The position numbers and the translations under genes are program-made. The notes under the pieces were generated by a model. The model was given only the letters and a program-made list of their open reading frames with translations. It had not been told where the DNA came from and did not search any database. Shown one piece after another: positions 17,375 to 28,259 of a stretch of DNA of 64,000 bases. Source of the stretch: Geobacter sp. (GTDB lineage Bacteria; Desulfobacterota; Desulfuromonadia; Geobacterales; Geobacteraceae); NCBI GenBank assembly GCA_003574885.1, contig PJFC01000001.1, positions 496,001-560,000 on the forward strand, in the 5' to 3' direction. The stretch's first letter is position 1. The number at the start of each line of letters is the position of its first letter.

Positions 17375-18139
17375 ATGTGTACTACGTGTGGATGTGACAC
17401 CGACGAACATCATGACCACGACCATGGGGATGGCCACCATCATCACCATCACGAGGGTGAGCCGCGGCCCGGCACCGGCACCCGCATCGCGGTGGAGACC
17501 GATCTGCTGGCCAAGAACCATCGCTTTGCCGAGGGGAACCGGCAGCTCTTTGCGGCAGGGGAGGTGTTCGTGCTGAACCTGGTCAGCTCCCCTGGTTCCG
17601 GCAAGACCACGATCCTGGAGCGGACCCTGCGGGACCTCAAGGGTGACCTCCGCAGCGCCGTGATCGAGGGGGACCAGCAGACTGATAACGATGCTCAACG
17701 GATTGCGGCGGCCGGTGTCCCGGTGCAACAGATCAATACCGGCGCTGGTTGCCACCTGGACGCCCACATGGTCGGTCATGCTGCCGAACATTTTGACCTG
17801 GCCAGCCTGGACATCCTCTTCATCGAGAACGTGGGGAACCTGGTCTGCCCCGCCTCTTTCGACCTGGGTGAGCACCACAAGGTGGTGGTCCTCTCCGTGA
17901 CCGAGGGGGAGGACAAGCCGCTCAAGTATCCACAAATGTTCCATGCCGCCGATATCATGCTTCTCAACAAAATTGACCTCCTCCCCCACGTGGATTTCGA
18001 TGTGGCGAGATGCCGGGAGATGGCCCGCCGGGTCAATCCCCACATAACCATCTTCGAGCTCTCCAGTCGGAGCGGGGAGGGGATGGCTGACTGGTATGGC
18101 TGGCTGCGGGAGCGGGCGGGGAGTAGAAGTAAAGCGTGA
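17375..18139 (+). CDS. hypB: Hydrogenase nickel-chaperone GTPase HypB
   Basis: The product is 254 aa. The N-terminus has CTTCGC, the high-affinity nickel motif type, then a His-rich tract (about residues 11-26, including a run of six His) that may store nickel. The SIMIBI-class G domain has Walker [10 protein letters not shown], the metal-site segment [12 protein letters not shown], and NKID. GTP hydrolysis drives nickel transfer via HypA. Its stop codon lies inside an 8-bp hairpin (18136-18157) that separates it from hypF. Confidence 0.96.
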   Translation: MCTTCGCDTDEHHDHDHGDGHHHHHHEGEPRPGTGTRIAVETDLLAKNHRFAEGNRQLFAAGEVFVLNLVSSPGSGKTTILERTLRDLKGDLRSAVIEGDQQTDNDAQRIAAAGVPVQQINTGAGCHLDAHMVGHAAEHFDLASLDILFIENVGNLVCPASFDLGEHHKVVVLSVTEGEDKPLKYPQMFHAADIMLLNKIDLLPHVDFDVARCREMARRVNPHITIFELSSRSGEGMADWYGWLRERAGSRSKA

Positions 18140-18157
18140 GGGGTGAGCGCCCCTCAC
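18136..18157 (+). promoter_or_regulatory. Hairpin over the hypB stop codon
   Basis: GTGAGGGG at 18136-18143 pairs with CCCCTCAC at 18150-18157 around a 6-base loop. There is no T-run, so it is unlikely to be a terminator. It may stabilise the hypAB message or modulate hypF translation. Confidence 0.5.
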
Positions 18158-18188
18158 GGATAAGGCGTACACAATTAAACGGATACGA

Positions 18189-20459
18189 TTGGAAATAGAA
18201 GGAATCGTCCAGGGGGTTGGGTTTCGTCCCTTTATCTACCGGCTTGCCGACAAACATCGCCTGCGGGGATGGGTGCGCAATACCGGCCGCGGCGTTCAGA
18301 TCGAAGCGGAAGGGGAGCCGGAGGATCTGGCGTCTTTTCGCAAGGCGATCTCTTCCGAAGCACCGCCTTTGGCGGTGATAACCGAACTCCGTTGCTCGGA
18401 GCAGGTTCCGGCGGGGGAGACCGGGTTCGCCATTCTTGCCAGCGGAGGTGGCGAAAGCCGGGCCATGATATCTCCCGACTGCGATGTTTGCCCTGACTGT
18501 CTCGCTGAGCTGTTTGACTCTACAGACCGGCGCTACCGCTACCCCTTCATCAACTGCACCAACTGCGGCCCTCGCTACTCCATCATCACCGGCATCCCCT
18601 ACGACCGACCGCTCACCACCATGGCACCTTTTGCCATGTGCCCCGCCTGCCGGGCCGAGTACGACGATCCCGCCAGCCGCCGGTTCCATGCCCAGCCCAA
18701 CGCCTGCCCGGTCTGCGGGCCACGCCTTCGGCTCTCCGCGGCGGTAGAAACCGATGTTGCCGGCGATCCCCTCGACGGAACGGTTCGCCTGCTCCGGGAG
18801 GGGCGCATTGTTGCGGTCAAGGGGGTGGGAGGCTATCACCTGGCGGTGGATGCCGGCAACGAAGAGGCGGTCCGGGAGCTGCGTCGTCGCAAACAGCGGG
18901 ACGAGAAGCCATTTGCCCTCATGGCATCTGATCTGGAGGAGATTACCGGTTTTGCCCTGCTGGACGAAACCGAGGCACGCCTCTTGAGCGGCACCGAGCG
19001 TCCCATCGCGCTTCTCCGGAAAAAGGAAGGGAACACTATTGCTACCTCGGTGGCGCCGGCTAACGGCTATTTCGGGGTGATGCTCCCTGCAACCCCCCTC
19101 CATCACCTTCTCCTGCAGGGGAATTTTTCCGCACTGGTCATGACGAGCGGCAATGTCACCGACGAGCCGATCGCCTTCAGGGATGACGAGGCGCGGTCGC
19201 GGCTCGCCGGCATCGCCGATGCCTTCCTGATCCATGACCGGGAGATCTATGCCCGGCTTGATGATTCCGTTGTGCGGGTATTCCAGGGGAATCCCCTCTT
19301 CCTGCGCCGTTCACGGGGATACGTGCCGCGTGGGGTCCTCCTTCCCGCTCCCCAGAGGAGTGTCCTGGCGGTGGGGGGGGAACTGAAGGCCGCCGTCTGC
19401 CTGACGCGCGGCGACCAGGGGTTTCTCAGCCAACACATCGGCGACCTGAAGAATGCCGCGAACCTTGCCTCCCTGGAGGAGACCGTCGTCCACATGCAGA
19501 GGCTCCTGGACGTCAAGCCGGAGGTGGTAGCCCACGATCTCCATCCCGACTACCTTTCCACTGCCTACGCCACCCGCATCCCCGGTATTTCCACCCTGGC
19601 TGTGCAGCACCACCATGCCCATCTCGCCTCTTGCATGGCGGAAAACGGTCTGGATGGCGAGACCCTCGGGGTTATCTTTGACGGCACCGGCTATGGTCTG
19701 GACGGTGCCATCTGGGGTGGTGAGTTCCTTCTCGGCGACTACCGCGGATTCCGGCGCGTCGGGCAGTTCAGCTATGTTTCCCTTCCGGGTGGTGACGCTG
19801 CGGTCCGGGAGCCTTTCCGGATGGCCATCTCCTGGCTTCACCGGACATACGGCGCGAAGCTCTTTGACCTCTCCCTTCCCTGTCTGGCGGAAGTGGGGGA
19901 GACGGAGCGCGGCATCCTGCTCCGTATGCTGGAACGGGGGCTCAATTCACCCCCAACCTCAAGCTGCGGTCGTCTCTTCGATGCCGCTGCCGCCATTCTC
20001 GGGGTCCGCTCCCGGATCAGCTATGAGGGTCAGGCAGCAATCGAGCTGGAGGCTTTGGCGGAACGAGGGATGCCGGGGGCGCCGCTCCCCTTTGCCCTCT
20101 CCGCAGAGGATGACCGCCTGGTGGTTGACTTTGCCCCTCTCTTCCGGACGATGACGGAAGAGCTGCTTGCCGGTGTGCCGGCTGCCAACCTGGCGCGCCG
20201 GTTCCACGCCACGGTCGCCCTGGCGGCGGCAACAGTTTGCGATGAGGTACGGAAGAACTCCGGTGTCAACCGCGTCGCCCTCTCTGGCGGGGTGTTCCAG
20301 AACCGGCTTCTGAGCGAAGAGATGGTGACGCTGCTCCGCGCGCGGGGATTCGACGTTTGCACCCACCGCCTCGTTCCCCCCAATGATGGAGGGCTGGCCC
20401 TCGGCCAGGCGGTGATCGCCGGGTGGAGCAACGCGCCTTTTCCGCAATCTCTGCGTTGA
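18189..20459 (+). CDS. hypF: Carbamoyltransferase HypF
   Basis: The product is 756 aa from the TTG at 18189. Domains in order: acylphosphatase-like (EGIVQGVGFRPFIYRLA), double zinc ribbon (CDVCPDC, CTNC, CPAC, CPVC), YrdC-like, and a Kae1-like carbamoyltransferase (HHAHLASCMAENGLDG and DGTGYGLDGAIWGGE). It converts carbamoyl phosphate to the thiocarboxamide on HypE that becomes cyanide ligands of NiFe-hydrogenase. The start is doubtful: the in-frame KRIRL before it fits the family, and an ATT at 18174 has AAGG 8 bases upstream. The last codons coincide with a repeated sequence also found at 62396-62440. Confidence 0.95.
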   Translation: MEIEGIVQGVGFRPFIYRLADKHRLRGWVRNTGRGVQIEAEGEPEDLASFRKAISSEAPPLAVITELRCSEQVPAGETGFAILASGGGESRAMISPDCDVCPDCLAELFDSTDRRYRYPFINCTNCGPRYSIITGIPYDRPLTTMAPFAMCPACRAEYDDPASRRFHAQPNACPVCGPRLRLSAAVETDVAGDPLDGTVRLLREGRIVAVKGVGGYHLAVDAGNEEAVRELRRRKQRDEKPFALMASDLEEITGFALLDETEARLLSGTERPIALLRKKEGNTIATSVAPANGYFGVMLPATPLHHLLLQGNFSALVMTSGNVTDEPIAFRDDEARSRLAGIADAFLIHDREIYARLDDSVVRVFQGNPLFLRRSRGYVPRGVLLPAPQRSVLAVGGELKAAVCLTRGDQGFLSQHIGDLKNAANLASLEETVVHMQRLLDVKPEVVAHDLHPDYLSTAYATRIPGISTLAVQHHHAHLASCMAENGLDGETLGVIFDGTGYGLDGAIWGGEFLLGDYRGFRRVGQFSYVSLPGGDAAVREPFRMAISWLHRTYGAKLFDLSLPCLAEVGETERGILLRMLERGLNSPPTSSCGRLFDAAAAILGVRSRISYEGQAAIELEALAERGMPGAPLPFALSAEDDRLVVDFAPLFRTMTEELLAGVPAANLARRFHATVALAAATVCDEVRKNSGVNRVALSGGVFQNRLLSEEMVTLLRARGFDVCTHRLVPPNDGGLALGQAVIAGWSNAPFPQSLR

Positions 20460-20580
20460 TCTTCGGGATACGTCTCCGCGTCATCCCTTGATCGCCTTGA
20501 CCTTGCAAAAAAAATCGCGTTGCTGCAACATTGGCAATAATTTCAATACAGGATTAAACCACCAAACTTCTAAACGGACA

Positions 20581-20667
20581 ATTTTTCGTCCTGGCACGGC
20601 TGTCGAGGGAGTGTGCGGAGGCGTAGCAGCGCTACGCCTCCGCACAAACAGTCCCGAAGACTTACGC
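20581..20667 (+). repeat. 85-base intergenic repeat, copy 1, with 15-bp perfect hairpin
   Basis: The repeat runs from ATTTTTCGTCCTGGCA to GAAGACTTACGC. Its centre is GTGCGGAGGCGTAGC (20613-20627), loop AGC, and the exact reverse complement (20631-20645). A near-identical copy lies in the opposite orientation at 22049-22132, so the pair brackets hypC-hypD. Confidence 0.8.
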
Positions 20668-20704
20668 AGCCGGGGCGGAAAAGCGCCCATTTCCCGGAGG
20701 CGAT

Positions 20705-20935
20705 ATGTGTGTAGGCGTACCGATGCGTATCATCAGCATCGATGGCACCGATGCGGTGGCCGAGATTGACGGGGTGAAGCGGGAAGCGAGCCTCATGCTC
20801 ATGGCGGATGAGCTGCGGGTGGGGGATTTCGTCATCGTCCATGCCGGATTTGCCATCTCCAAACTGGATGAAGACGAGGCCAGGGAGACGCTGGAGATGA
20901 TGCGGGAAGTGTTCAGACCTGAGGACCTGGCATGA
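20705..20935 (+). CDS. hypC: Hydrogenase maturation chaperone HypC
   Basis: The product is 76 aa. It begins MCVGVPMRI; Cys2 is the invariant residue that holds the Fe(CN)2CO unit with HypD and contacts the hydrogenase large subunit. A GGAGG site lies 5 bases upstream of the ATG. It overlaps hypD by 4 bases (ATGA). The length is usual for the family. Confidence 0.96.
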   Translation: MCVGVPMRIISIDGTDAVAEIDGVKREASLMLMADELRVGDFVIVHAGFAISKLDEDEARETLEMMREVFRPEDLA

Positions 20936-22023
20936 ACTATCTGGACGAATTCCGCGACCGCCAGGTGGTGCTCGGTTTTGCGGAGCGGATCAGAGGCCTG
21001 GTCGCCGGGCGGACCACCCCCATGACCTTCATGGAGATCTGCGGCACCCATACCATGGCCATTTATCAGTACGGCATCCGCTCGCTCCTGCCGGCAGAGG
21101 TGCGGCTCATCTCCGGCCCCGGCTGCCCGGTCTGCGTCACCCCCAACGGCTATGTGGACCGAGCCATCGCCCTGGCCCGACTTCCCGGTACGGTCATCGC
21201 CACCTTCGGAGACATGGTGCGGGTCCCCGGCTCCAGTACCTCCCTCATGGAGGAGCGGGCACGGGGTGCGGATATACGGATCGTCTATTCCCCCCTTGAT
21301 GCCGTTGCCCTGGCGGCCAGAAATCCGCAGCTCCGGGTGGTCTTTCTCGGGGTCGGCTTCGAGACCACGGCGCCGGCCATAGCGGGGAGCATCCTGGCGG
21401 CTGAGCAACAGGGGCTTGCCAACTATTTTGTCCTGACGGCCCACAAGACCATCCCGGTGCCGATGCAGATCCTGGCCGCCGATCCCGAGCTCTCCATCGA
21501 CGGCTATCTTTGTCCTGCCCACGTGAGTGCCATTATTGGCGCCAATGCCTACCGTAACCTGGCCGAAGGACAGGGGGTCCCCTGTGTGGTCACCGGCTTT
21601 GAGCCGACCGATGTGATGCAGGGTGTGGAAATGCTGGTCCGGCAAGTGCTGGCTGGAGAGAGCCGGGTCGAGAACCAGTACCGGCGGGTGGTAACTGCGG
21701 AGGGAAATGTTCGAGCCCAGGCGGTGCTGGCCCAGGTCTTCACCACCTGCGACGTTGAATGGCGCGGTATCGGGGTGATCCCCGGCAGCGGTCTCAAGAT
21801 CGCCGAGACGTATGCCCGCTACGATGCTGAACGGGCCATTCCCGTGGCGGTAGAAGAGTTGCGGGAACACCGGGGGTGCCTCTGTGGCGAGATACTCAAG
21901 GGGAAGGTGAGCCCCTTCGATTGCCCGCTCTTCGCCACTACCTGCACGCCCGAGGCGCCGGTGGGGGCATGTATGGTGTCGAGTGAGGGGACGTGCGCGG
22001 CGGCGTATAAATACGGTCGTTAG
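20932..22023 (+). CDS. hypD: Hydrogenase maturation Fe-S protein HypD
   Basis: The product is 363 aa. Conserved HypD blocks are MEICGTHTMAIYQYGIR, SGPGCPVCVTP and GFETTAP, and a C-terminal Cys set (GCLCGEIL, DCPLF, C-T) binds the 4Fe-4S cluster. HypD assembles the Fe(CN)2CO moiety with HypC and HypE. It is translationally coupled to hypC. A repeat element (22049-22132) follows before hypE. Confidence 0.96.
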   Translation: MNYLDEFRDRQVVLGFAERIRGLVAGRTTPMTFMEICGTHTMAIYQYGIRSLLPAEVRLISGPGCPVCVTPNGYVDRAIALARLPGTVIATFGDMVRVPGSSTSLMEERARGADIRIVYSPLDAVALAARNPQLRVVFLGVGFETTAPAIAGSILAAEQQGLANYFVLTAHKTIPVPMQILAADPELSIDGYLCPAHVSAIIGANAYRNLAEGQGVPCVVTGFEPTDVMQGVEMLVRQVLAGESRVENQYRRVVTAEGNVRAQAVLAQVFTTCDVEWRGIGVIPGSGLKIAETYARYDAERAIPVAVEELREHRGCLCGEILKGKVSPFDCPLFATTCTPEAPVGACMVSSEGTCAAAYKYGR

Positions 22024-22048
22024 GGGAATGCCGCTTTCCGCCCTAGTC

Positions 22049-22132
22049 GCGTAAGTCTTCAGGATCTCTTGTGCGGCGTACTTCCAGTACGCCTCCGCGT
22101 GTTCCCTCGACAGCCTTGCCAGGACGAAAAAT
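22049..22132 (-). repeat. 85-base intergenic repeat, copy 2, inverted relative to copy 1
   Basis: Read on the minus strand it starts ATTTTTCGTCCTGGCA, as copy 1 does, and ends GAAGACTTACGC. The inner palindrome differs (GCGTAC/GTACGC with a shorter arm). It lies between hypD and hypE. Confidence 0.8.
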
Positions 22133-22186
22133 CGACATTCCTGTTATTCTTTAATGTTTGTTGTTTATAAACTTTCAGGAGTCAAA

Positions 22187-23197
22187 ATGGATAAAGACCT
22201 CATATTGTTAGGCCACGGCAGCGGCGGGAAGCTTTCTCACGCGCTTCTTGACGACCTGATCATCCCGACCCTCTCGGGGATTCCGGTGGCGGGGCAGAAC
22301 GATGCGGCGGTGGTGGAAGTTGGCGGCCAGCGGCTTGCCTTTACCACCGACTCCTACGTGGTGGACCCGATCTTTTTCCCCGGGGGAAACATCGGCACCC
22401 TGGCGGTGAACGGGACGGTGAACGACCTGGCCATGATGGGGGCGCGGTCGCTCTTCATGAGCGTCGGGCTGATCCTGGAGGAGGGGATGAGCCGCCGGGA
22501 ACTGGCCACGATCCTTGCATCCATGCGGGAGGCTGCCGACCTGGCGGGAATCGCCATCGTCACCGGAGATACCAAGGTGGTTCCCCGAGGGAAAGCGGAC
22601 CGGCTCTTCATCAATACCTCCGGGGTCGGCGCGGTGGAAAACGGGGTGGAGATCAACGGCTGCAATGCCCGGGTCGGGGACAAAATCATCATCAACGGAA
22701 CCATCGGCGACCACGGCATTGCGGTGTTGGCAGCCCGGGAGGGGTTGGAACTGGGTACTGATATCGAAAGCGACTGCGCTGCCCTGAACGGACTGGTGGC
22801 TGAGCTGCTCCATGAAGGGGAATACCTTCACGTGCTGCGGGATCCGACCCGCGGTGGCGTAGCGACTACCCTCAAGGAGATTGCCATTCAATCCAGGGTG
22901 ACCGTCACCCTCAGGGAGGAGTCGTTACCGCTCAAGAAAGGCGTCAAGGGGGTCTGTTCCATTCTCGGCCTCGATCCGCTCTATGTGGCGAACGAAGGGA
23001 AACTCCTGGCGATCGTTTCGCCGGAGCGGGCCGATGCGGCGCTGGAGAGGATGCGTTCGCACCCCCTCGGCCGTGATGCGGCCATAATCGGCGAGGTGAC
23101 TGCCGTTTCCGATGGCCGGGTACAACTGGAGACCTCTGTGGGTGGCATGCGGGGGGTAGAGATGCTGGCGGGGGAGCAACTGCCGCGGATCTGCTGA
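22187..23197 (+). CDS. hypE: Carbamoyl dehydratase HypE
   Basis: The product is 336 aa from ATG 22187, which has AGGAG 6 bases upstream. An in-frame ATG at 22154 would add 11 residues without a ribosome site. The AIR-synthase/PurM fold is seen in GHGSGGKLSHALLDDLI and DPTRGGVATTLKEIA. The C-terminal PRIC tail carries the cysteine that is thiocarbamoylated by HypF and dehydrated to thiocyanate. It completes the hypABFCDE set; no hydrogenase structural gene is in the window. Confidence 0.96.
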   Translation: MDKDLILLGHGSGGKLSHALLDDLIIPTLSGIPVAGQNDAAVVEVGGQRLAFTTDSYVVDPIFFPGGNIGTLAVNGTVNDLAMMGARSLFMSVGLILEEGMSRRELATILASMREAADLAGIAIVTGDTKVVPRGKADRLFINTSGVGAVENGVEINGCNARVGDKIIINGTIGDHGIAVLAAREGLELGTDIESDCAALNGLVAELLHEGEYLHVLRDPTRGGVATTLKEIAIQSRVTVTLREESLPLKKGVKGVCSILGLDPLYVANEGKLLAIVSPERADAALERMRSHPLGRDAAIIGEVTAVSDGRVQLETSVGGMRGVEMLAGEQLPRIC

Positions 23198-23315
23198 ATT
23201 GCAATTCAATTAACAGGGATGAAGAGGCTATACAGGATAAGAACCTGACGTCCGTACTTTTTTCGCAACGCTACGATTTACGTTTCCTTGTGATGTAGTT
23301 TCAACGAGGTTCTGC

Positions 23316-24803
23316 ATGGGACTGAACATTCTGATGGCCGCCTCCGAGGCGGTGCCCTTTGCCAAGGAGGGAGGGCTGGCCGATGTGGTCGGTGCGCTTC
23401 CCCGGGCGCTGGCTGCGCGCGGCCATGACGTGCGGGTGGTGATGCCCCGCTACTTGAAGGTTGATCGGGAGCGATACGGACTGAAACTTCTCCCTGGCGT
23501 GCTCGTGGTCCCCATGGGAATTATCGGTACGATGTACTGCGGTGTCTACGAGGGGCGGCTTCCCGGCAGCGGCGTTTCCGTCTATTTCCTGGAGCATGAG
23601 CAGTTTTATGGTCGTGGCGGAGGGCTCTACGAGGTTGACAACGTGGGGTACCTGGACAACGATAACCGCTTCATCTTTCTCTCCAAGGCTGCCCTGGAGC
23701 TTTGCAAAATGCTCGACTTCCGGCCCGACGTGGTCCATGCACACGACTGGCACACGGCAGCCATCCCGGTTCTTCTCAATACCCTCTACCGCGGCGATCC
23801 CCACGTGGGGAATGCGGCGTCACTGCTTACCATTCATAACATGCAGCACCAGGGAACGTTCTACGAAGGTGCGATGGAGGTTCTTGGCGTCGGCTGGGAG
23901 CACTTCACCTTCCTCGGACTGGAAAAAGACAACCAGGTGAACCTGCTCAAGGGGGGGCTCTACCATGCCACCCTGATCAATACCGTCAGCGAGGGGTATG
24001 CCCGGGAGATCCAGACCCCGGAGTACGGCTGGGGGTTGGAGGGGGTGGTACGGGAACGGAGAGCCGACCTTTCCGGTATCCTCAACGGGGTGGACTACGG
24101 GGAATGGAGCCCGGAGAGCGACCCCTTCATTCCGGCTAGCTACACGTCCGAAAATCTGGACGGTAAGAAAATCTGCAAGCGGGAGTTGCAGCAGGCCATG
24201 GGGCTGCCCGAGCGGGATGACGTCCCCCTCATCGGCATGGTGTCGAGGCTCGTGAAGCAGAAAGGGATCGATGTACTGGCCGAGGCGATCCCCCGTATAC
24301 TGGAACTCGATGCCCAGTTCGTCATGCTCGGCGCTGGCGAACCGTGGGCCCACTTTTACTTCGGCGACATCCAGGCGGCTTTTCCTGATCGGTTCCGTTG
24401 CGTCATCGGTTACGACAATCCCCTTGCCCACCGGATCGAGGCGGGAGCAGATTTTTTCCTCATGCCTTCCGCTTTTGAGCCGTGCGGCCTGAATCAGATG
24501 TACTCTCTCCGCTATGGCACCCTTCCCATCGTCCGGGCTACCGGTGGCCTCGATGACAGCGTGGAGAATTTTGACGAACGTTCCCTCTCCGGCACCGGTT
24601 TCAAGTTCCGGGACCTCAATGCCGGAGCGCTGTTCGATACCGTCGGCTGGGCTGTCCACACCTGGTACCATCGAAGGGATGCCGTGGAGGCACTCATCCG
24701 GAATGCCATGGGCCGGCGTTTCACCTGGGATGAATCGGCGCGCGGATATGAAGGGCTCTATGCAAAGGCGGTAGTCAGGCGGGGGAGAAATGCGGGTAGG
24801 TAA
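23316..24803 (+). CDS. glgA: Glycogen synthase (ADP-glucose type, GT5)
   Basis: The product is 495 aa. The ADP-glucose-binding KEGGLADVVGALP motif is at residues about 16-28, and the C-terminal catalytic block PSAFEPCGLNQMYSLRYGTLPIVRATGGLDD is intact. It extends alpha-1,4-glucan using ADP-glucose in the cytoplasm. It sits 118 bases after hypE, with no terminator seen between, but its role is unrelated to the hyp genes. The start ATG has a weak ACGAGG site. Confidence 0.95.
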   Translation: MGLNILMAASEAVPFAKEGGLADVVGALPRALAARGHDVRVVMPRYLKVDRERYGLKLLPGVLVVPMGIIGTMYCGVYEGRLPGSGVSVYFLEHEQFYGRGGGLYEVDNVGYLDNDNRFIFLSKAALELCKMLDFRPDVVHAHDWHTAAIPVLLNTLYRGDPHVGNAASLLTIHNMQHQGTFYEGAMEVLGVGWEHFTFLGLEKDNQVNLLKGGLYHATLINTVSEGYAREIQTPEYGWGLEGVVRERRADLSGILNGVDYGEWSPESDPFIPASYTSENLDGKKICKRELQQAMGLPERDDVPLIGMVSRLVKQKGIDVLAEAIPRILELDAQFVMLGAGEPWAHFYFGDIQAAFPDRFRCVIGYDNPLAHRIEAGADFFLMPSAFEPCGLNQMYSLRYGTLPIVRATGGLDDSVENFDERSLSGTGFKFRDLNAGALFDTVGWAVHTWYHRRDAVEALIRNAMGRRFTWDESARGYEGLYAKAVVRRGRNAGR

Positions 24804-24899
24804 ACGGTTGCGGTGCGTCGCTGGGGAGCAATTTTCTGTGAGATTAAGCTTCTGAATCTGTAGGGGCGCTTGCTCCGCCCGATGTGAGTTGCCCGTTTT

Positions 24900-25778
24900 T
24901 CAGTTTTCCATAAGCTCAATTTCCACATAGTCGGCCAAAGTCGGGTCCCCTCCCTGCTTCAGGGTCACTTCCGTATAGTACATGCTCCGGTCGCGGTAGG
25001 TGTAGCCTCCCACCGTAGTCTGCCGGGCTAGAGTCCTGATGCCAAAAAGGTCGTTCGAGGTTGGATGGTCTGCCGGGTTGCCGGTGGTTGTGACGATGGG
25101 GTGAATCTCTTTGAGTTTCTTCACATAGTAGTCGTGAACGTCGGCAAGAGGTGCCCGGGCTGCGTAAACCAGCCGCTTCCGGTTCCCCTGCCCCTCCGCG
25201 GGAATTTCCGCCTCTCGCAGTCTGGCCCCGGGGAAGCGTCCGGCCTTCGGCTCTACGGCAACGGGTTCTCTGTTAGGCATGATGGTGAGTCGCTGCCACT
25301 TTCGACCGAAATCCCCGTCTACGGCGATGTTCATCTCTTTTCCGTTGACGAAAAGGGGCGGGATCGGCCCGTTATTCGCGATGTTCGTCACTACGCTGGT
25401 GGACACATCCACAGCGTCATTGTTGTCAGCGACTTTTCTGGTCATAGTGATGGCTGCAGCCACCGTGGACCGGTTGCCATCGAAGGGGCCGTAAAAGGTG
25501 GCACCGTAAGTGCTGATTCCCCGGGAAAGGAGGGTGTCGGAATAATCATCGAGCATCCCCCCCTTGATGGGTTGCTGCGCGATGATCCTGACCAGACAGT
25601 CATTCTGCTTGAAAGCTTCGACGGCTAGGCTCTTGACGGGAAATGGGGGTGTGAAGGCGCTGACGAGGAATTGGTTGCCCTGTGCCCGTGCCGTTGGTGA
25701 CAATGGACCGGAAAGGCATATAAGAATGGCGAGCAGGGCGATGGATGTTCGAAGGATCTTGTCAGGAAAACCAGTCAC
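24900..25778 (-). CDS. Secreted protein of unknown function
   Basis: The product is 292 aa. A Sec signal peptide (about 1-33, with hydrophobic core LLAILICLSGPLSP and cleavage near ARAQG) implies periplasmic location. The mature part is mixed alpha/beta with no cysteine pairs, haem motif or enzyme motif that I recognise. The only cysteine in the mature part is in NDCLVRI. The gene stands alone, downstream of the hppA terminator. Upstream there is a perfect 14-base palindrome (25836-25849) that may be an operator. Confidence 0.75.
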   Translation of the reverse strand: MTGFPDKILRTSIALLAILICLSGPLSPTARAQGNQFLVSAFTPPFPVKSLAVEAFKQNDCLVRIIAQQPIKGGMLDDYSDTLLSRGISTYGATFYGPFDGNRSTVAAAITMTRKVADNNDAVDVSTSVVTNIANNGPIPPLFVNGKEMNIAVDGDFGRKWQRLTIMPNREPVAVEPKAGRFPGARLREAEIPAEGQGNRKRLVYAARAPLADVHDYYVKKLKEIHPIVTTTGNPADHPTSNDLFGIRTLARQTTVGGYTYRDRSMYYTEVTLKQGGDPTLADYVEIELMEN

Positions 25779-25835
25779 ATGTACCTCCGGGGAAAATGAC
25801 GAGAGATTGAGTGCCCCAATCTGTTGGGAATGCTG

Positions 25836-25859
25836 TTAGCAGCTGCTAATTCTTAGCAG
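25836..25859. promoter_or_regulatory. Palindromic candidate operator with repeated TTAGCAG half-sites
   Basis: TTAGCAGCTGCTAA at 25836-25849 is a perfect palindrome, and a third half-site TTAGCAG follows at 25853-25859. It lies about 60-80 bases upstream of the start of the secreted-protein gene and downstream of the hppA terminator, which suits a regulator-binding site. Confidence 0.45.
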
Positions 25860-25921
25860 GTTTTTGAGATGATTGCCACTGATTTCATGATGTGCATGCT
25901 GAAAATGATAAATTTTGGATC

Positions 25922-25962
25922 AAAAAAAGAGTGACGGCCTCCAGACCGCCACTCTTTTTTTT
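25922..25962. terminator. Bidirectional rho-independent terminator downstream of hppA
   Basis: AGAGTGACGG and CCGCCACTCT form a 10-bp stem (one G-U pair in minus-strand RNA) around an 8-base loop, flanked by an A-run on the left and eight T on the right, so it can act on both strands. It closes hppA. Confidence 0.85.
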
Positions 25963-25984
25963 AATAATGGTTGTACCGTTGCTG

Positions 25985-28057
<2,073 letters not shown>

Positions 28058-28259
28058 CCTCCTTGTAGAGTTGTGCCTCTGAAAGGCGTGGGTTCGGGAA
28101 GGGAAAACGCAGAATCATACGAGGAAAAGCAGTGTCTTGTCAATACTAAAAGTAGTGTTCCTGCCGGAGAAACGTCCCTCGGGAAACAACGCCACGTGCG
28201 GACGTGGATGACGTCTTACATCTTGCGCTCTTGTCACCCAAAGGGTATTATGGGACATC

